A stretch of 59,278 nucleotides of DNA. Source: Spirochaetales bacterium Spiro_05 (GTDB taxonomy: Bacteria; Spirochaetota; Spirochaetia; Sphaerochaetales; Sphaerochaetaceae). The notes beneath the pieces were generated by a model, which was not told the origin of the DNA, did no database searches, and worked only from the letters and a program-made list of their open reading frames with translations. The stretch is from the NCBI GenBank assembly GCA_001603115.1, contig LVBG01000030.1:1-59278 (forward strand). The letters run 5' to 3'. Position numbers and translations under genes: made by a program. Each line of letters starts with the position of its first letter. The first letter of the stretch is position 1. Shown in pieces: positions 23,445 through 31,538 of this stretch.

Positions 23445-25168
23445 GAACGAAGGGTAGCGACCACCCGTACCGGAGACCCATCTGAATCCTTGAACAAGAG
23501 CGGCAGGCATACAAGCTCGACACACTTGCCGAGAATCGGTTCAAGGTTTGTCAGGTTCTCTATGATGAGACCATCCGCTGCAAGTATCTGGTGATGCAAG
23601 GGGAAGGCCATGTCAGCTTCCCCATCCGGATTGGGCTTATCGAAGCCGAAGATGCGCACCCCTTGCTCAAGGAGGTGGGCTACGGCATCCTCCTTGAGTA
23701 TGAAGGAGTTACTACCAGAGGCGGTGTAGAAGATGATCGCATCATATGCAAGATCTCGAGGGGGAAGAGAGGAAGTTTCAAGCACATCCAGCTTCGTGCA
23801 ATCCATCACATAGGCGGTGACAAAGAACCTCTCCGGGGGGTACGTATCAAGGCTCCTGTTGCCTTCCAGCATATGGTGGGGACTATCCATATGCGTTGAG
23901 GTGTGGGAACCAAAACTGAGCTGGGTGAGATTCCAGCCCTCCTTCTCTCGCGTATGGAACGCCGTGAGCGAGACAGGAGGATCACCGGCATACCCCTGCT
24001 GCCCATCCTCCAGGACCCTGGTCAAATCGAAACGCTTGAGAGAGGACTCCCCCTTCTTCTGCTCGTATAGCTGGTGACTGAACGCCTTTCGGGCACTCTC
24101 ATAGAGTATCTGGCGCAGCTCATCGGGGACCTTGTACTCTTTGAGCTGGTGATGGAGACGATAGAGCAGATCCAAGGCGGCCTGCTCAGCCCGCTCCTGG
24201 ATGAGGGGAACATCCTTGAGATACGACAGATATGCCATCACCTTGGCCAGATCTGCTTCGATTATTGCCATTGCAGCTGCTTTGGCCTCCTCTCTTCTTG
24301 GAAGAGGAACGCATTCAGCGTGCAAACGGACCAAGGTGATGCCCTCCTTGCCGGCCAGTTTTGGATCGATATCAGGGACTCCGGCAAGGTCAATGAGCAG
24401 AAGGGGGCCCTCAACCTGCTCATAGGTAAGCGTATACTCCATGCCCTTGGTTGCACTGACTACTGCGTCCACCTCCCCAAGCAGTGCAAAACGGTGAGCA
24501 TAGGCAATGGCTTTGACATGATCGGGAAGCAGGAGGTCAGCTTTCTCCAAGTCCCGAAAGGTCATGCTCACCTCATACCCTTTCGATACCAAATGAGCTG
24601 AAACAAGACGGGCAAGGGTGCTGCTTCCAATCACCAAGATACGGTTTTGAGCGAGGGATGAGAGTCGGGCTTCCACAAAATCTGCCACACTTTGGTCGGG
24701 AACCTGCAAGTCCACACTGCTCTGCACCCGCTTTGCGGTGGTGACAGCTTCACGAAAGAGATACTCGAGCAGAGGAGAAGCACAGCCAGCAAGACGCGAG
24801 ATGGCGACACCAGCCTGAATCTGGCTGATGATCTGGTCCTCCCCAAAGAGGGGACTGAGCAAACCACAACCAAGGCAGAAGAGATGGCTGAGGGCTTCTT
24901 GCCCATGCTTCTGGTACACCTTTTCTTTCCAGCCAAGTACAGAGAGGGAGAGCGAACGCAAGAAGGGTTCCACCACATCGGTCTTTGACCGTTCATACCA
25001 TACTTCTATGCGGTCACAGGTGCAGAGAATCACCACAGCAGTGCTTTGGGTGCGCTTTTTCACGTGTACGCACGCATCAAGCACCTGTTCCTCAGAAAAA
25101 GCAAAGGCAGCAAAATGTTCGCTGCCCAGTTGATCAAACCGGATGCCCGCCACTCCAATCTCTATCAT
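23441..25168 (-). CDS. Fusion of glutamyl-tRNA reductase-like protein and formamidase-type cyclase
   Basis: 575 residues in one uninterrupted frame. Residues 1-345 follow HemA: catalytic Cys51 in 'VVILCTCDRIEVWYE' (usual STCNR, here CTCDR), 'GLLSPLFGEDQIISQIQAG' (102-120), 'REAVTTAKRVQSSV', and a Rossmann part 'RILVIGSSTLARLVSAHL' whose GAGEMA loop is changed to GSSTLA. Residues ~375-575 match the kynurenine formamidase/cyclase family: 'DLTRVL', the metal motif HxxTHxDxPxH at 422-432, and 'DAIIFYTASGSN'. HemA normally makes glutamate-1-semialdehyde from Glu-tRNA. ATG 25168 overlaps the upstream glycosylase by 4 bases. The fusion is unusual; its reaction is not known to me. Confidence 0.82.
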   Translation of the reverse strand: MIEIGVAGIRFDQLGSEHFAAFAFSEEQVLDACVHVKKRTQSTAVVILCTCDRIEVWYERSKTDVVEPFLRSLSLSVLGWKEKVYQKHGQEALSHLFCLGCGLLSPLFGEDQIISQIQAGVAISRLAGCASPLLEYLFREAVTTAKRVQSSVDLQVPDQSVADFVEARLSSLAQNRILVIGSSTLARLVSAHLVSKGYEVSMTFRDLEKADLLLPDHVKAIAYAHRFALLGEVDAVVSATKGMEYTLTYEQVEGPLLLIDLAGVPDIDPKLAGKEGITLVRLHAECVPLPRREEAKAAAMAIIEADLAKVMAYLSYLKDVPLIQERAEQAALDLLYRLHHQLKEYKVPDELRQILYESARKAFSHQLYEQKKGESSLKRFDLTRVLEDGQQGYAGDPPVSLTAFHTREKEGWNLTQLSFGSHTSTHMDSPHHMLEGNRSLDTYPPERFFVTAYVMDCTKLDVLETSSLPPRDLAYDAIIFYTASGSNSFILKEDAVAHLLEQGVRIFGFDKPNPDGEADMAFPLHHQILAADGLIIENLTNLEPILGKCVELVCLPLLFKDSDGSPVRVVATLRS

Positions 25169-25920
25169 ACAACGCCTCCGCCTAGTCGCTCTGCGTGAAA
25201 CAAGTATTGCTGGGCAAGTGCTGCATACGGAGCAAAAAAGGAGGCATCCTTGCCTGGATACCGGCTCTTCATGACTTTCAGCATCCAGGTGTCCAAAGGA
25301 AATGCATCCATACGGTGGAAGGCAAAAACCAGGATGCACGCAGCAACTTTCGGCCCCACCCCTTTTATGGTCATCAGACGGGTGGCAGCTTTTTCTGTGG
25401 AAAGATTTGGAATCTCATCAAGCAGGGCATGGCATCTGATGGCATCGAGTAGATAAGGAGCGCGAAAGCCCATGCCAAGGGCCCTGAGTTCGACTTCGGT
25501 TGCCATTTCGAGTTGTTGCGGGGAGGGAAAGGCAAACTTCTGTGCTCCCACTTCACTGCCAAACGTCCGGCACAAGGTCTGGTACATGCTCCTGATGCGC
25601 TTGATGTTGTTGTTCTGGCTCAATAAAAAGGAGATGAGCACCTCCCAGGGATCCTGGTTGAGCAGGTGCAAGCCCTCATACCGAGTGATGCAGGAGGCAA
25701 GATAGGGGTCCAGGGAGCTCAAATACGATTGGGCCTTCTCATACTCCCAATCCATATCAAAATAGGCCGCAAGCTCAGGATCATCAGCAACAACCGAAGC
25801 AAAGCTCTGTTGGTCAAGGCGAATGCAACGACCGAACAGGACCGCTTCATACAGCGATCCCGTTTTTGTCCAAGCAAAACTCTGACCACAAAACAGGGTC
25901 TGTTCCAAATTGATGTCCAT
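25165..25920 (-). CDS. ogg: 8-oxoguanine DNA glycosylase (OGG1-like, HhH-GPD)
   Basis: 251 residues. The N-terminal 'LFCGQSFAWTKTG' matches the NGQSFRW segment of OGG1; the helix-hairpin-helix plus GPD region reads 'MTIKGVGPKVAACILVFAF' (catalytic Lys in GPK) and 'AFPLDTWMLKVM' (catalytic Asp). It removes 8-oxoguanine from DNA and nicks the strand. It heads a two-gene unit with the HemA-cyclase fusion (ATGA overlap), an odd pairing. A run of Asn ('LSQNNNIKRI') is the usual DNA-contact segment. Confidence 0.88.
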   Translation of the reverse strand: MDINLEQTLFCGQSFAWTKTGSLYEAVLFGRCIRLDQQSFASVVADDPELAAYFDMDWEYEKAQSYLSSLDPYLASCITRYEGLHLLNQDPWEVLISFLLSQNNNIKRIRSMYQTLCRTFGSEVGAQKFAFPSPQQLEMATEVELRALGMGFRAPYLLDAIRCHALLDEIPNLSTEKAATRLMTIKGVGPKVAACILVFAFHRMDAFPLDTWMLKVMKSRYPGKDASFFAPYAALAQQYLFHAERLGGGVV

Positions 25921-25961
25921 AGCGCCACTCTACCAAAGGTGGAGTTGCAATGCAAGCAAGC

Positions 25962-26384
25962 CTATGTTCTGCCGATTGGAAGGAATCCATTGAAGAGAGC
26001 GGTAAACTGTCCATTCCGACTGGGCAAACCAAGATTCTGGTTCTTGGTGTTGATGAACATGACCGGAGCATAGAACACCTTGGCATCCTCACTCTTGGCA
26101 TGAAGGAGCAGTTGGCGCGCTACATCTGAGCCAAGAGAGGGAGTCTGTGGATACATCGAACTCTCGACAATCACCCACCAAAGGCGCTCTCCCTCCCGAT
26201 AGGCCTTCAGGTGCGGATAGCGCTGCAAGGCTTCACTATGGAAGAGAATCTCAAACTGTTGTTGTTCCAAAGTGCGCTGCACATGAGCAATACCCATCGC
26301 ATGCAGAGCCTCTTGGCTCAGCAGCTGGTAGGATGCTGCCGTCCGCGCTGCCTGGACAACCGGATATTTGAACAGCTCTCTCAT
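25962..26384 (-). CDS. Unrecognised 140-residue protein
   Basis: I do not recognise the family. The sequence is soluble, with 'LWWVIVESSMYPQTPSLGSD' and 'KVFYAPVMFINTKNQNLGLP' as its most structured-looking stretches; no signal peptide or cysteine motif. There is no ribosome-binding site: TACAAT (-10) sits 5 bases before the ATG, so it is probably translated from a leaderless mRNA. Codon use and an undisturbed frame support a real gene. Confidence 0.65.
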   Translation of the reverse strand: MRELFKYPVVQAARTAASYQLLSQEALHAMGIAHVQRTLEQQQFEILFHSEALQRYPHLKAYREGERLWWVIVESSMYPQTPSLGSDVARQLLLHAKSEDAKVFYAPVMFINTKNQNLGLPSRNGQFTALFNGFLPIGRT

Positions 26385-26389
26385 ACCCT

Positions 26390-26417
26390 ATTGTACCATA
26401 GATACCGAGGTTCTCAA
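26390..26417 (-). promoter_or_regulatory. Promoter of the 140-residue protein gene, leaderless layout
   Basis: Minus strand: TTGAGA (26412-26417), 16-base spacer, TACAAT (26390-26395), then 5 bases to the ATG at 26384. Confidence 0.5.
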
Positions 26418-26425
26418 GAGCGTGT

Positions 26426-27355
26426 TCAACTCTCGCTGAAAAGCCAGGTTGAGAGATAACGCTCCCCAGTATCGGGAAGAACTGCCACGATGGTCTTCCC
26501 TGCGTTCGCTGGCATTTGGGCCAGATCAAGGGCCACACTGAGGGCGGCTCCACTGCTGATGCCGACAAGCAAGCCTTCCGTCTTGGCGGCCAGGCGGGCA
26601 ACCTCACCGGCTTTCACATCCTCAACAGTCACAATCTCGTCAATGACCGACCGATCAAGGGTTGCGGGGATGAAACCAGCACCAATTCCCTGAATCTTAT
26701 GCGGTCCGCCATGCCCTTCACTGAGGACTGGGCTGGTTGCAGGTTCCACTGCAACGACGTGAATCGTACGCTTCTGTTCCTTCAGGTAGCGACCAACGCC
26801 AGAAACGGTACCACCGGTGCCAACTCCGGCAACGAAGATATCGACTTGCTTGTCGGCATCCTCCCAGATTTCAGGACCGGTAGTCCGGTAGTGGACGTCA
26901 GGATTGTCAGGGTTTTCGAACTGGGAGGGGATGAAGGAGTTCGGTGTGTGCCGCGAGATTTCCTCGGCTTTTGCGATTGCACCCTTCATGCCCAGCGAAC
27001 CATCGGTAAGCACCAACTCAGCTCCAAGGGCAGTGAGGAGCTTGCGTCGCTCCATGCTCATGGTCTCGGGCATGGTGATGATAAGGTGATACCCTTTCAC
27101 TGCACAGATATAGGCAAGTCCCACACCGGTGTTTCCGCTGGTGGGCTCGATGATGACCGATCCTTGCTGTATGAGATTGCGCTTCTCTGCTCCCTCGATC
27201 ATGGCCAGGGCAATCCTGTCCTTGACGCTGGAAAGGGGATTGAAGCTCTCCACTTTCACCAATACAGTTGCTAGCCCCGTGTTCAAGCGATTGATCCTGA
27301 TCAAAGGGGTATGTCCGATTTTCTCGGTGATGTTCTCGTATATGCGGCCACTCAT
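26426..27355 (-). CDS. cysK: Cysteine synthase (O-acetylserine sulfhydrylase)
   Basis: 309 residues, normal CysK length. PLP lysine is Lys45 in 'NPLSSVKDRIALAM'; the substrate loop TSGNTG and the phosphate-binding 'VAGVGTGGTVSGVGRYL' are present. It makes cysteine from O-acetylserine and sulfide. ATG 27355 lies 8 bases after GGAGG. It follows two Rrf2 regulators in the same direction but also has its own promoter with a palindromic operator at the start of transcription, so it is probably controlled by one or both of them. Confidence 0.93.
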   Translation of the reverse strand: MSGRIYENITEKIGHTPLIRINRLNTGLATVLVKVESFNPLSSVKDRIALAMIEGAEKRNLIQQGSVIIEPTSGNTGVGLAYICAVKGYHLIITMPETMSMERRKLLTALGAELVLTDGSLGMKGAIAKAEEISRHTPNSFIPSQFENPDNPDVHYRTTGPEIWEDADKQVDIFVAGVGTGGTVSGVGRYLKEQKRTIHVVAVEPATSPVLSEGHGGPHKIQGIGAGFIPATLDRSVIDEIVTVEDVKAGEVARLAAKTEGLLVGISSGAALSVALDLAQMPANAGKTIVAVLPDTGERYLSTWLFSES

Positions 27356-27387
27356 CGTATCTGCCTCCAACTGCTGAATCTTTATAT

Positions 27388-27404
27388 CCTAGTATTTATG
27401 TAGG
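27388..27404 (-). promoter_or_regulatory. Operator in the cysK promoter
   Basis: CCTAGTATTTATGTAGG (plus-strand reading) overlaps the expected +1. It shares 13 of 17 bases with the perfect palindrome in the sod promoter. The outer half sites CCTA...TAGG are nine bases apart, one helical turn centre to centre, as for dimeric regulators. Confidence 0.6.
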
Positions 27405-27408
27405 TATA

Positions 27409-27437
27409 ATAGTAATTCAAGGGAGGCTGAGCGTCAA
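27409..27437 (-). promoter_or_regulatory. cysK promoter
   Basis: Minus strand: TTGACG (27432-27437), 17-base spacer, TACTAT (27409-27414); +1 near 27402. Confidence 0.65.
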
Positions 27438-27441
27438 CCCC

Positions 27442-27858
27442 CTAGATTACGTAGGTGAACCACTCTGCTTTGGTAACCTCAGCGAGGGTCAGTCCCTCGA
27501 ACACCTTTTTCACTTCCTGGTCGAGTTTCTGGTAGAAGTGAAGGCGGATGGAGCGCTCGATGGCACTCTCCTCACCCTGAGGGAGTTCCTCAAAGGAGAT
27601 ATTGCCCTCCAAGACATCCAACACATCATAGATGAGAATCTGGTCAGGACTTCGGCTGAGCAGGTAGCCTCCTCCGGAGCCTTTCACGGAGAGGAGAAAG
27701 TTATTGCGGGTCAACAGCAAGGCAACCTGCTGGAGGTACTTCTCACTGAGTTTTTGTCGCTGGGCAACAAGGGAGAGGGCGATGGGCCCTTCCACGCCAT
27801 GCTCTGCTATATCGACAAGGAGTCTCAGGCCATACCGGCCGCGGGTTGATATTTTCAA
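27442..27858 (-). CDS. Rrf2-family regulator without cysteines (CymR-like)
   Basis: 138 residues. 'MKISTRGRYGLRLLVDIAEH' and 'LSEKYLQQVALLLTRNNFLLSVKGSGGGYLLSR' (quoted in part; helix-turn-helix and wing) are classic Rrf2. It contains no Cys at all, so it cannot hold an Fe-S cluster through cysteine; that resembles CymR, which represses cysteine genes together with CysK. cysK lies directly downstream. The start overlaps the other Rrf2 gene by 4 bases. Confidence 0.88.
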   Translation of the reverse strand: MKISTRGRYGLRLLVDIAEHGVEGPIALSLVAQRQKLSEKYLQQVALLLTRNNFLLSVKGSGGGYLLSRSPDQILIYDVLDVLEGNISFEELPQGEESAIERSIRLHFYQKLDQEVKKVFEGLTLAEVTKAEWFTYVI

Positions 27859-28262
27859 ATTCCACCCCCTGCTTCACTTTCCACCAGATGAGAAGCAAGC
27901 TCAGCTATCGTGACCTGCTTGGAAAAATCGACAACGGCACTCTGAAGCAAGGCCCAGATCTGATGGGTCTTGCAGGCGTCGGAGCGTTCGCATCCTTTGC
28001 AAGGAACAGGCTCGAAGTCACCCTCACTTGCTGAAAGCACCTCTTGACAGGTGATATCAGGACGGGCAAGACGGTACCCTCCCTGCACACCGCGCTCAGC
28101 TTCCACCAGCTCAGCTTTGCGAAGAGGAATCATCAGCTGTTCAAGATAACCACTGCTGATGCCAGTTGCTTCACTGATGCTGCGAATGCTGCAATTCTCC
28201 CTGCATGTTGCCAGATACACCAAGGTTTGCAGGGAATATCTACCTTTTGTCGATAATTTCAT
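27855..28262 (-). CDS. Rrf2-family regulator with Fe-S cysteine motif (IscR-like)
   Basis: 135 residues. 'MKLSTKGRYSLQTLVYLA' and 'ISSGYLEQLMIPLRKAELV' mark the Rrf2 winged helix. The cluster motif 'PCKGCERSDACKTHQIW' offers Cys88, Cys91, Cys97 and His100, arranged like IscR/NsrR ligands, so it may sense Fe-S status, oxygen or NO. It is first in an operon with the cysteine-free paralogue. No ribosome-binding site precedes the ATG; the -10 box lies 6 bases upstream, so the mRNA is probably leaderless. Confidence 0.88.
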   Translation of the reverse strand: MKLSTKGRYSLQTLVYLATCRENCSIRSISEATGISSGYLEQLMIPLRKAELVEAERGVQGGYRLARPDITCQEVLSASEGDFEPVPCKGCERSDACKTHQIWALLQSAVVDFSKQVTIAELASHLVESEAGGGI

Positions 28263-28268
28263 ATCTAG

Positions 28269-28297
28269 AAGGTATCAGTAGCCTGAGTCCACGTCAA
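28269..28297 (-). promoter_or_regulatory. Promoter of the rrf2 pair, start codon at +1
   Basis: Minus strand: TTGACG (28292-28297), 17-base spacer, TACCTT (28269-28274), 6 bases, then ATG 28262. The -10 match is modest. Confidence 0.45.
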
Positions 28298-28416
28298 TAC
28301 CAACAAAATTGTATACAAATGATTCACCTTCACTAAATGCTGTGCTACAATGCTCCTACTTATCACAAAGGGTGAGCGGGATACGAGCCTGTTCCGCTGA
28401 GAATCAAGGAATCCTT

Positions 28417-29448
28417 ATGAATTTGCTTCTGTATCTGCTTATACTGCATTGTGTGGGAACTGCCGGAGGGCTTTTTCTACGAAAATTCCGGCTCCCGGCA
28501 GGAGCTCTTGTTGGGGCTTTGCTTGCCGCAATGTTGATCAACAGCATGTATACAACAGACCTTTTGTATCCTTATGAACTGAGATTATTCATACAAATCC
28601 TCTCCGGCTTGGTCATCGGGACACGGTTCACCCGTTCTGATATCCGCTCGCTGCGCAGCATGGCTCTTCCAGTTTTCATCCTCATGGCCGTACTGCTTGC
28701 AACAAACCTGTTGTTTGCCTTCATCATGGAGTACTCCACTGAGCTGAGCTTCATGACATCCTTCTTTGCATGTGCACCGGGGGGAGTCTCCGACCTCGCC
28801 CTCGTAGCTACTGACTTCGGTGCAGTTATGGAGCATGTTGCCCTTCTGCAGCTCTTCCGTTTGGTCACCGTAATCCTGGTCTTCCCTCCAATGATACGGA
28901 AGATGCTGGGCATCGGCTCACAGGCAAAGGAGAAAACGCTTGTGCTCACGCGCAAGGAAGGGACCATCCCCACCCACGTGCTGACCTTCCTCTGTGCCTT
29001 GTCAGGAGGCCTGGTCTTCCATGCGCTCTCCATCCCTGCGGGGGCCATCCTTGGCGCCATCCTTGCGGTGGCAGTGCTGAACCTTGGCTCGGACAGGGCG
29101 TCCTATCCACTATCACTGAAAGTGATGGTCCAGATAGCTGCCGGCACCTACATAGGAAGCAGAATCACCCTCAGCTCATTCGCTTCGATGCATATTTTGC
29201 TTGTGCCCGCACTGATTTTGGTTGTGGAGCTCTTCTTCATGGCCTTTGTTGCTGCCTTCATCCTGCACAAAGTCTGTCACCTCAGTTGGGCGACCGCCCT
29301 CTTCTCAGCAACCCCCGGAGGAATCCAGGAGATGGGACTGATCAGTGACGAGCTGGGACTGGAAACCCCCAAGATTGTCCTGATGCATACCTTTCGCATC
29401 CTGGCAGTCCTAGGGGTCCTTCCCTTCATGGCCGGCCTGTTCGGGTGA
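28417..29448 (+). CDS. AbrB-family membrane protein
   Basis: 343 residues, about ten membrane helices in two repeated halves. Each half ends with the same signature: 'FFACAPGGVSDLALVATDFG' and 'LFSATPGGIQEMGLISDELG', the hallmark of the AbrB (formerly 'ammonia monooxygenase') family of putative transporters. Substrate unknown. ATG 28417 follows CAAGGA and begins the first helix. Ends one base from the convergent DUF1846 gene. Confidence 0.85.
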   Translation: MNLLLYLLILHCVGTAGGLFLRKFRLPAGALVGALLAAMLINSMYTTDLLYPYELRLFIQILSGLVIGTRFTRSDIRSLRSMALPVFILMAVLLATNLLFAFIMEYSTELSFMTSFFACAPGGVSDLALVATDFGAVMEHVALLQLFRLVTVILVFPPMIRKMLGIGSQAKEKTLVLTRKEGTIPTHVLTFLCALSGGLVFHALSIPAGAILGAILAVAVLNLGSDRASYPLSLKVMVQIAAGTYIGSRITLSSFASMHILLVPALILVVELFFMAFVAAFILHKVCHLSWATALFSATPGGIQEMGLISDELGLETPKIVLMHTFRILAVLGVLPFMAGLFG

Positions 29449-29449
29449 A

Positions 29450-30967
29450 TCAGGCAGGATTGTAGAGATTCGAAGAGGGAAAGCGCGGGTCGCTGGTTAC
29501 GTTGAGCACCAGCTTCCGCAGTCCTGAGGAGTCTCCTGAACTGGGGATGTGAGTCATGTGCACTTCACACCCATTCAGCAGGGGAAGCTCTGCCGAAGCT
29601 CTTTTTGCATCATCGCTGATGGCACAGCTCATGGCCAGGCAGATCAGCACCTCATCCAAGTTCAGGCTCACGCCCCTACCCTTCAGTACATCCCGTTTCA
29701 TGGACGTCACCGATTTGACAATAGCGGGAGGAATCAGGTCCACCTCATGGTCGATGTGGGCAAGTACCTTCACCGCATTGAGGATCAACGCTGATGAGGC
29801 GTGCAAAAGCGGAGAATTGCACCCGGTGACAATGGTTCCATCAGGAAGCTCGATTGCCGCTGCACACACAATGCCATTGATGCCCTTCCCTCGCTCAATA
29901 CCGGATTCCAGCGCAGCTGAAGCTGCCACCACCACAGCCCTGTCCGCTGTACTGAGTTTGGCACCCTCCATGATGGAACGGCTCCGCTCCACCGTCTCCT
30001 TGCTCCCGATTCCCTGCACATACTCACAGGCGGCGCGGTAGTATCGTCGGATGATCTCCTGCTGCCCTGCTTTGCGGACCACCTGGTCGTCGATGATGCC
30101 ATAGCCGCATCGGTTGACACCCATGTCAGTCGGGCTCTTGTAGATGCACTCCACCCCGGTAATCTTTGCCAGGATCCTGTTGAGCAAGGGATATGCCTCA
30201 AGATCGCGTGAATAGTTCACGGTAATCTGGTTGTAGGCACTTGCGTGAAAGTGATCGATGAGGTTCTTGTCACCGATGTCAGCAGTGGCACTCTCATAAG
30301 CGATGTTCACCGGATGATCGATGGGAAGGTTCCAGATCGGAAAGGTTTCAAATTTCGAGTATCCGCTTCTCAGCCCGGCCTTGTAGTCGTGGTACATCTG
30401 GGAAAGACAGGTCCCCAGTTTTCCAGACCCAGGGCCAGGGGCGGTGACAATGACCACCGGCCGGTCGGTCTCAATGTAGGGATTGGCCCCATATCCCTCA
30501 TCGCTTACGATGAGATCCACATCGTTGGGATATCCCCGGGTTGCCTTATGGGTGTAGACAGTGATGCCCCGTTGCTCGAGAAGACTCTTGAACTGGATGG
30601 CCCCTGGCTCCTCATCAAAGCGGGTGATGACCACTTTGGTCACCTTCAGTCCCCACTTGGAGAAATCGTCGATCATCTTGAAGACATCGGTATCATAGGT
30701 GATGCCGAAGTCACTGCGCATCTTTCGCCGCTCAATATCTCCGCTGTGGATACAGATGATGACGTCTATCTGGTCCTTGAGTGACTGAAAGACACGCATT
30801 TTCACATTCGGGTCAAAGCCTGGCAGCACACGCGCTGCATGATAATCGAAGAGCAGCTTGCCTCCACACTCCAGATAGAGCTTGCCGTCACTCATCTTCA
30901 CCCGCTCGAGGATGTAGTGCCTCTGCTCCTCAAGATACTTCTCGTTGTCAAAACCTCTTGCTTTCAC
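29450..30967 (-). CDS. DUF1846 family protein
   Basis: 505 residues, the full length of this family. The start 'KARGFDNEKYLEEQRHYILE', 'GPGSGKLGTCLSQMYHDYK' and 'NRCGYGIIDDQVVRKA' are typical. Structures of the family exist but no activity is assigned; the GPGSGK loop hints at nucleotide binding. The start is a GTG at 30967 behind AAGGTGGG. It ends a probable operon running from 35592 down (ArsC/Spx, WalJ, acyl-CoA ligase, DAHP synthase, DJ-1). Confidence 0.85.
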   Translation of the reverse strand: MKARGFDNEKYLEEQRHYILERVKMSDGKLYLECGGKLLFDYHAARVLPGFDPNVKMRVFQSLKDQIDVIICIHSGDIERRKMRSDFGITYDTDVFKMIDDFSKWGLKVTKVVITRFDEEPGAIQFKSLLEQRGITVYTHKATRGYPNDVDLIVSDEGYGANPYIETDRPVVIVTAPGPGSGKLGTCLSQMYHDYKAGLRSGYSKFETFPIWNLPIDHPVNIAYESATADIGDKNLIDHFHASAYNQITVNYSRDLEAYPLLNRILAKITGVECIYKSPTDMGVNRCGYGIIDDQVVRKAGQQEIIRRYYRAACEYVQGIGSKETVERSRSIMEGAKLSTADRAVVVAASAALESGIERGKGINGIVCAAAIELPDGTIVTGCNSPLLHASSALILNAVKVLAHIDHEVDLIPPAIVKSVTSMKRDVLKGRGVSLNLDEVLICLAMSCAISDDAKRASAELPLLNGCEVHMTHIPSSGDSSGLRKLVLNVTSDPRFPSSNLYNPA

Positions 30968-30977
30968 ATTCCCACCT

Positions 30978-31523
30978 TCAATATTTCACTTGCTGAGCAA
31001 TTTTGTCTGCCGTCTCTTGGTTGAACAACTTGGCGATGATAGCCAAGGAAAATGCAATGGCACTGCCGGCAGCTTGGGCGGTGATGAGATTGCCATCGGT
31101 GATGACCTTCTCATCGCTCAGCTTCAGCGATGGGCAGCGAGCCTCAGTGCCCGGATAGCCGGTAACACGCTTGCCATCAAGCAGCCCGGTTTTTCCCAGT
31201 ACCACGGCAGGGGCAGCGCAGATTGCAGCCACCACACCGCTTTGGGCTGTCTTGATCACCGTCTCCAACACCTCAAAGGAGGCAGCCAGAGCCTCAGAGC
31301 CCTGTCCTCCACCGGGAAGGACGACACAGTCGAAGGGCATGTCGCTGCAATCGCCAAGCACCGTATCAGCCTTGACCACCACGGCATGAGAACCCCTGAC
31401 TTCAAGAGAGCCAAGACCGGCAACCGTCACCTTTGCACCGCTTCTGCGAAGCAGATCGATCGGGCAGATTGCCTCAATCTCTTCAAATCCATCAGCAAGA
31501 ATCACCAAAACAGAGGGGACCAT
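30978..31523 (-). CDS. DJ-1/PfpI family protein
   Basis: 181 residues. 'VLVILADGFEEIEAICPIDLL' holds the conserved Glu, and the nucleophile-elbow Cys is in 'VVAAICAAPAVVLG', with 'KVITDGNLITAQAAGSAIAF' at the C-terminal side. Bacterial DJ-1 proteins act as chaperone, glyoxalase or deglycase; which applies is unknown. GGGAGG precedes ATG 31523; DAHP synthase ends 15 bases upstream. Confidence 0.9.
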   Translation of the reverse strand: MVPSVLVILADGFEEIEAICPIDLLRRSGAKVTVAGLGSLEVRGSHAVVVKADTVLGDCSDMPFDCVVLPGGGQGSEALAASFEVLETVIKTAQSGVVAAICAAPAVVLGKTGLLDGKRVTGYPGTEARCPSLKLSDEKVITDGNLITAQAAGSAIAFSLAIIAKLFNQETADKIAQQVKY

Positions 31524-31538
31524 ATGAACCTCCCATCC

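Noticed and set aside
23441-25168. HemA-cyclase fusion as a sequencing frameshift between two genes
   Set aside because: The frame is continuous with no internal stop, no start signal is seen at the domain border (near residue 375), and both parts read smoothly, so a real fusion is preferred, though relatives should be compared.
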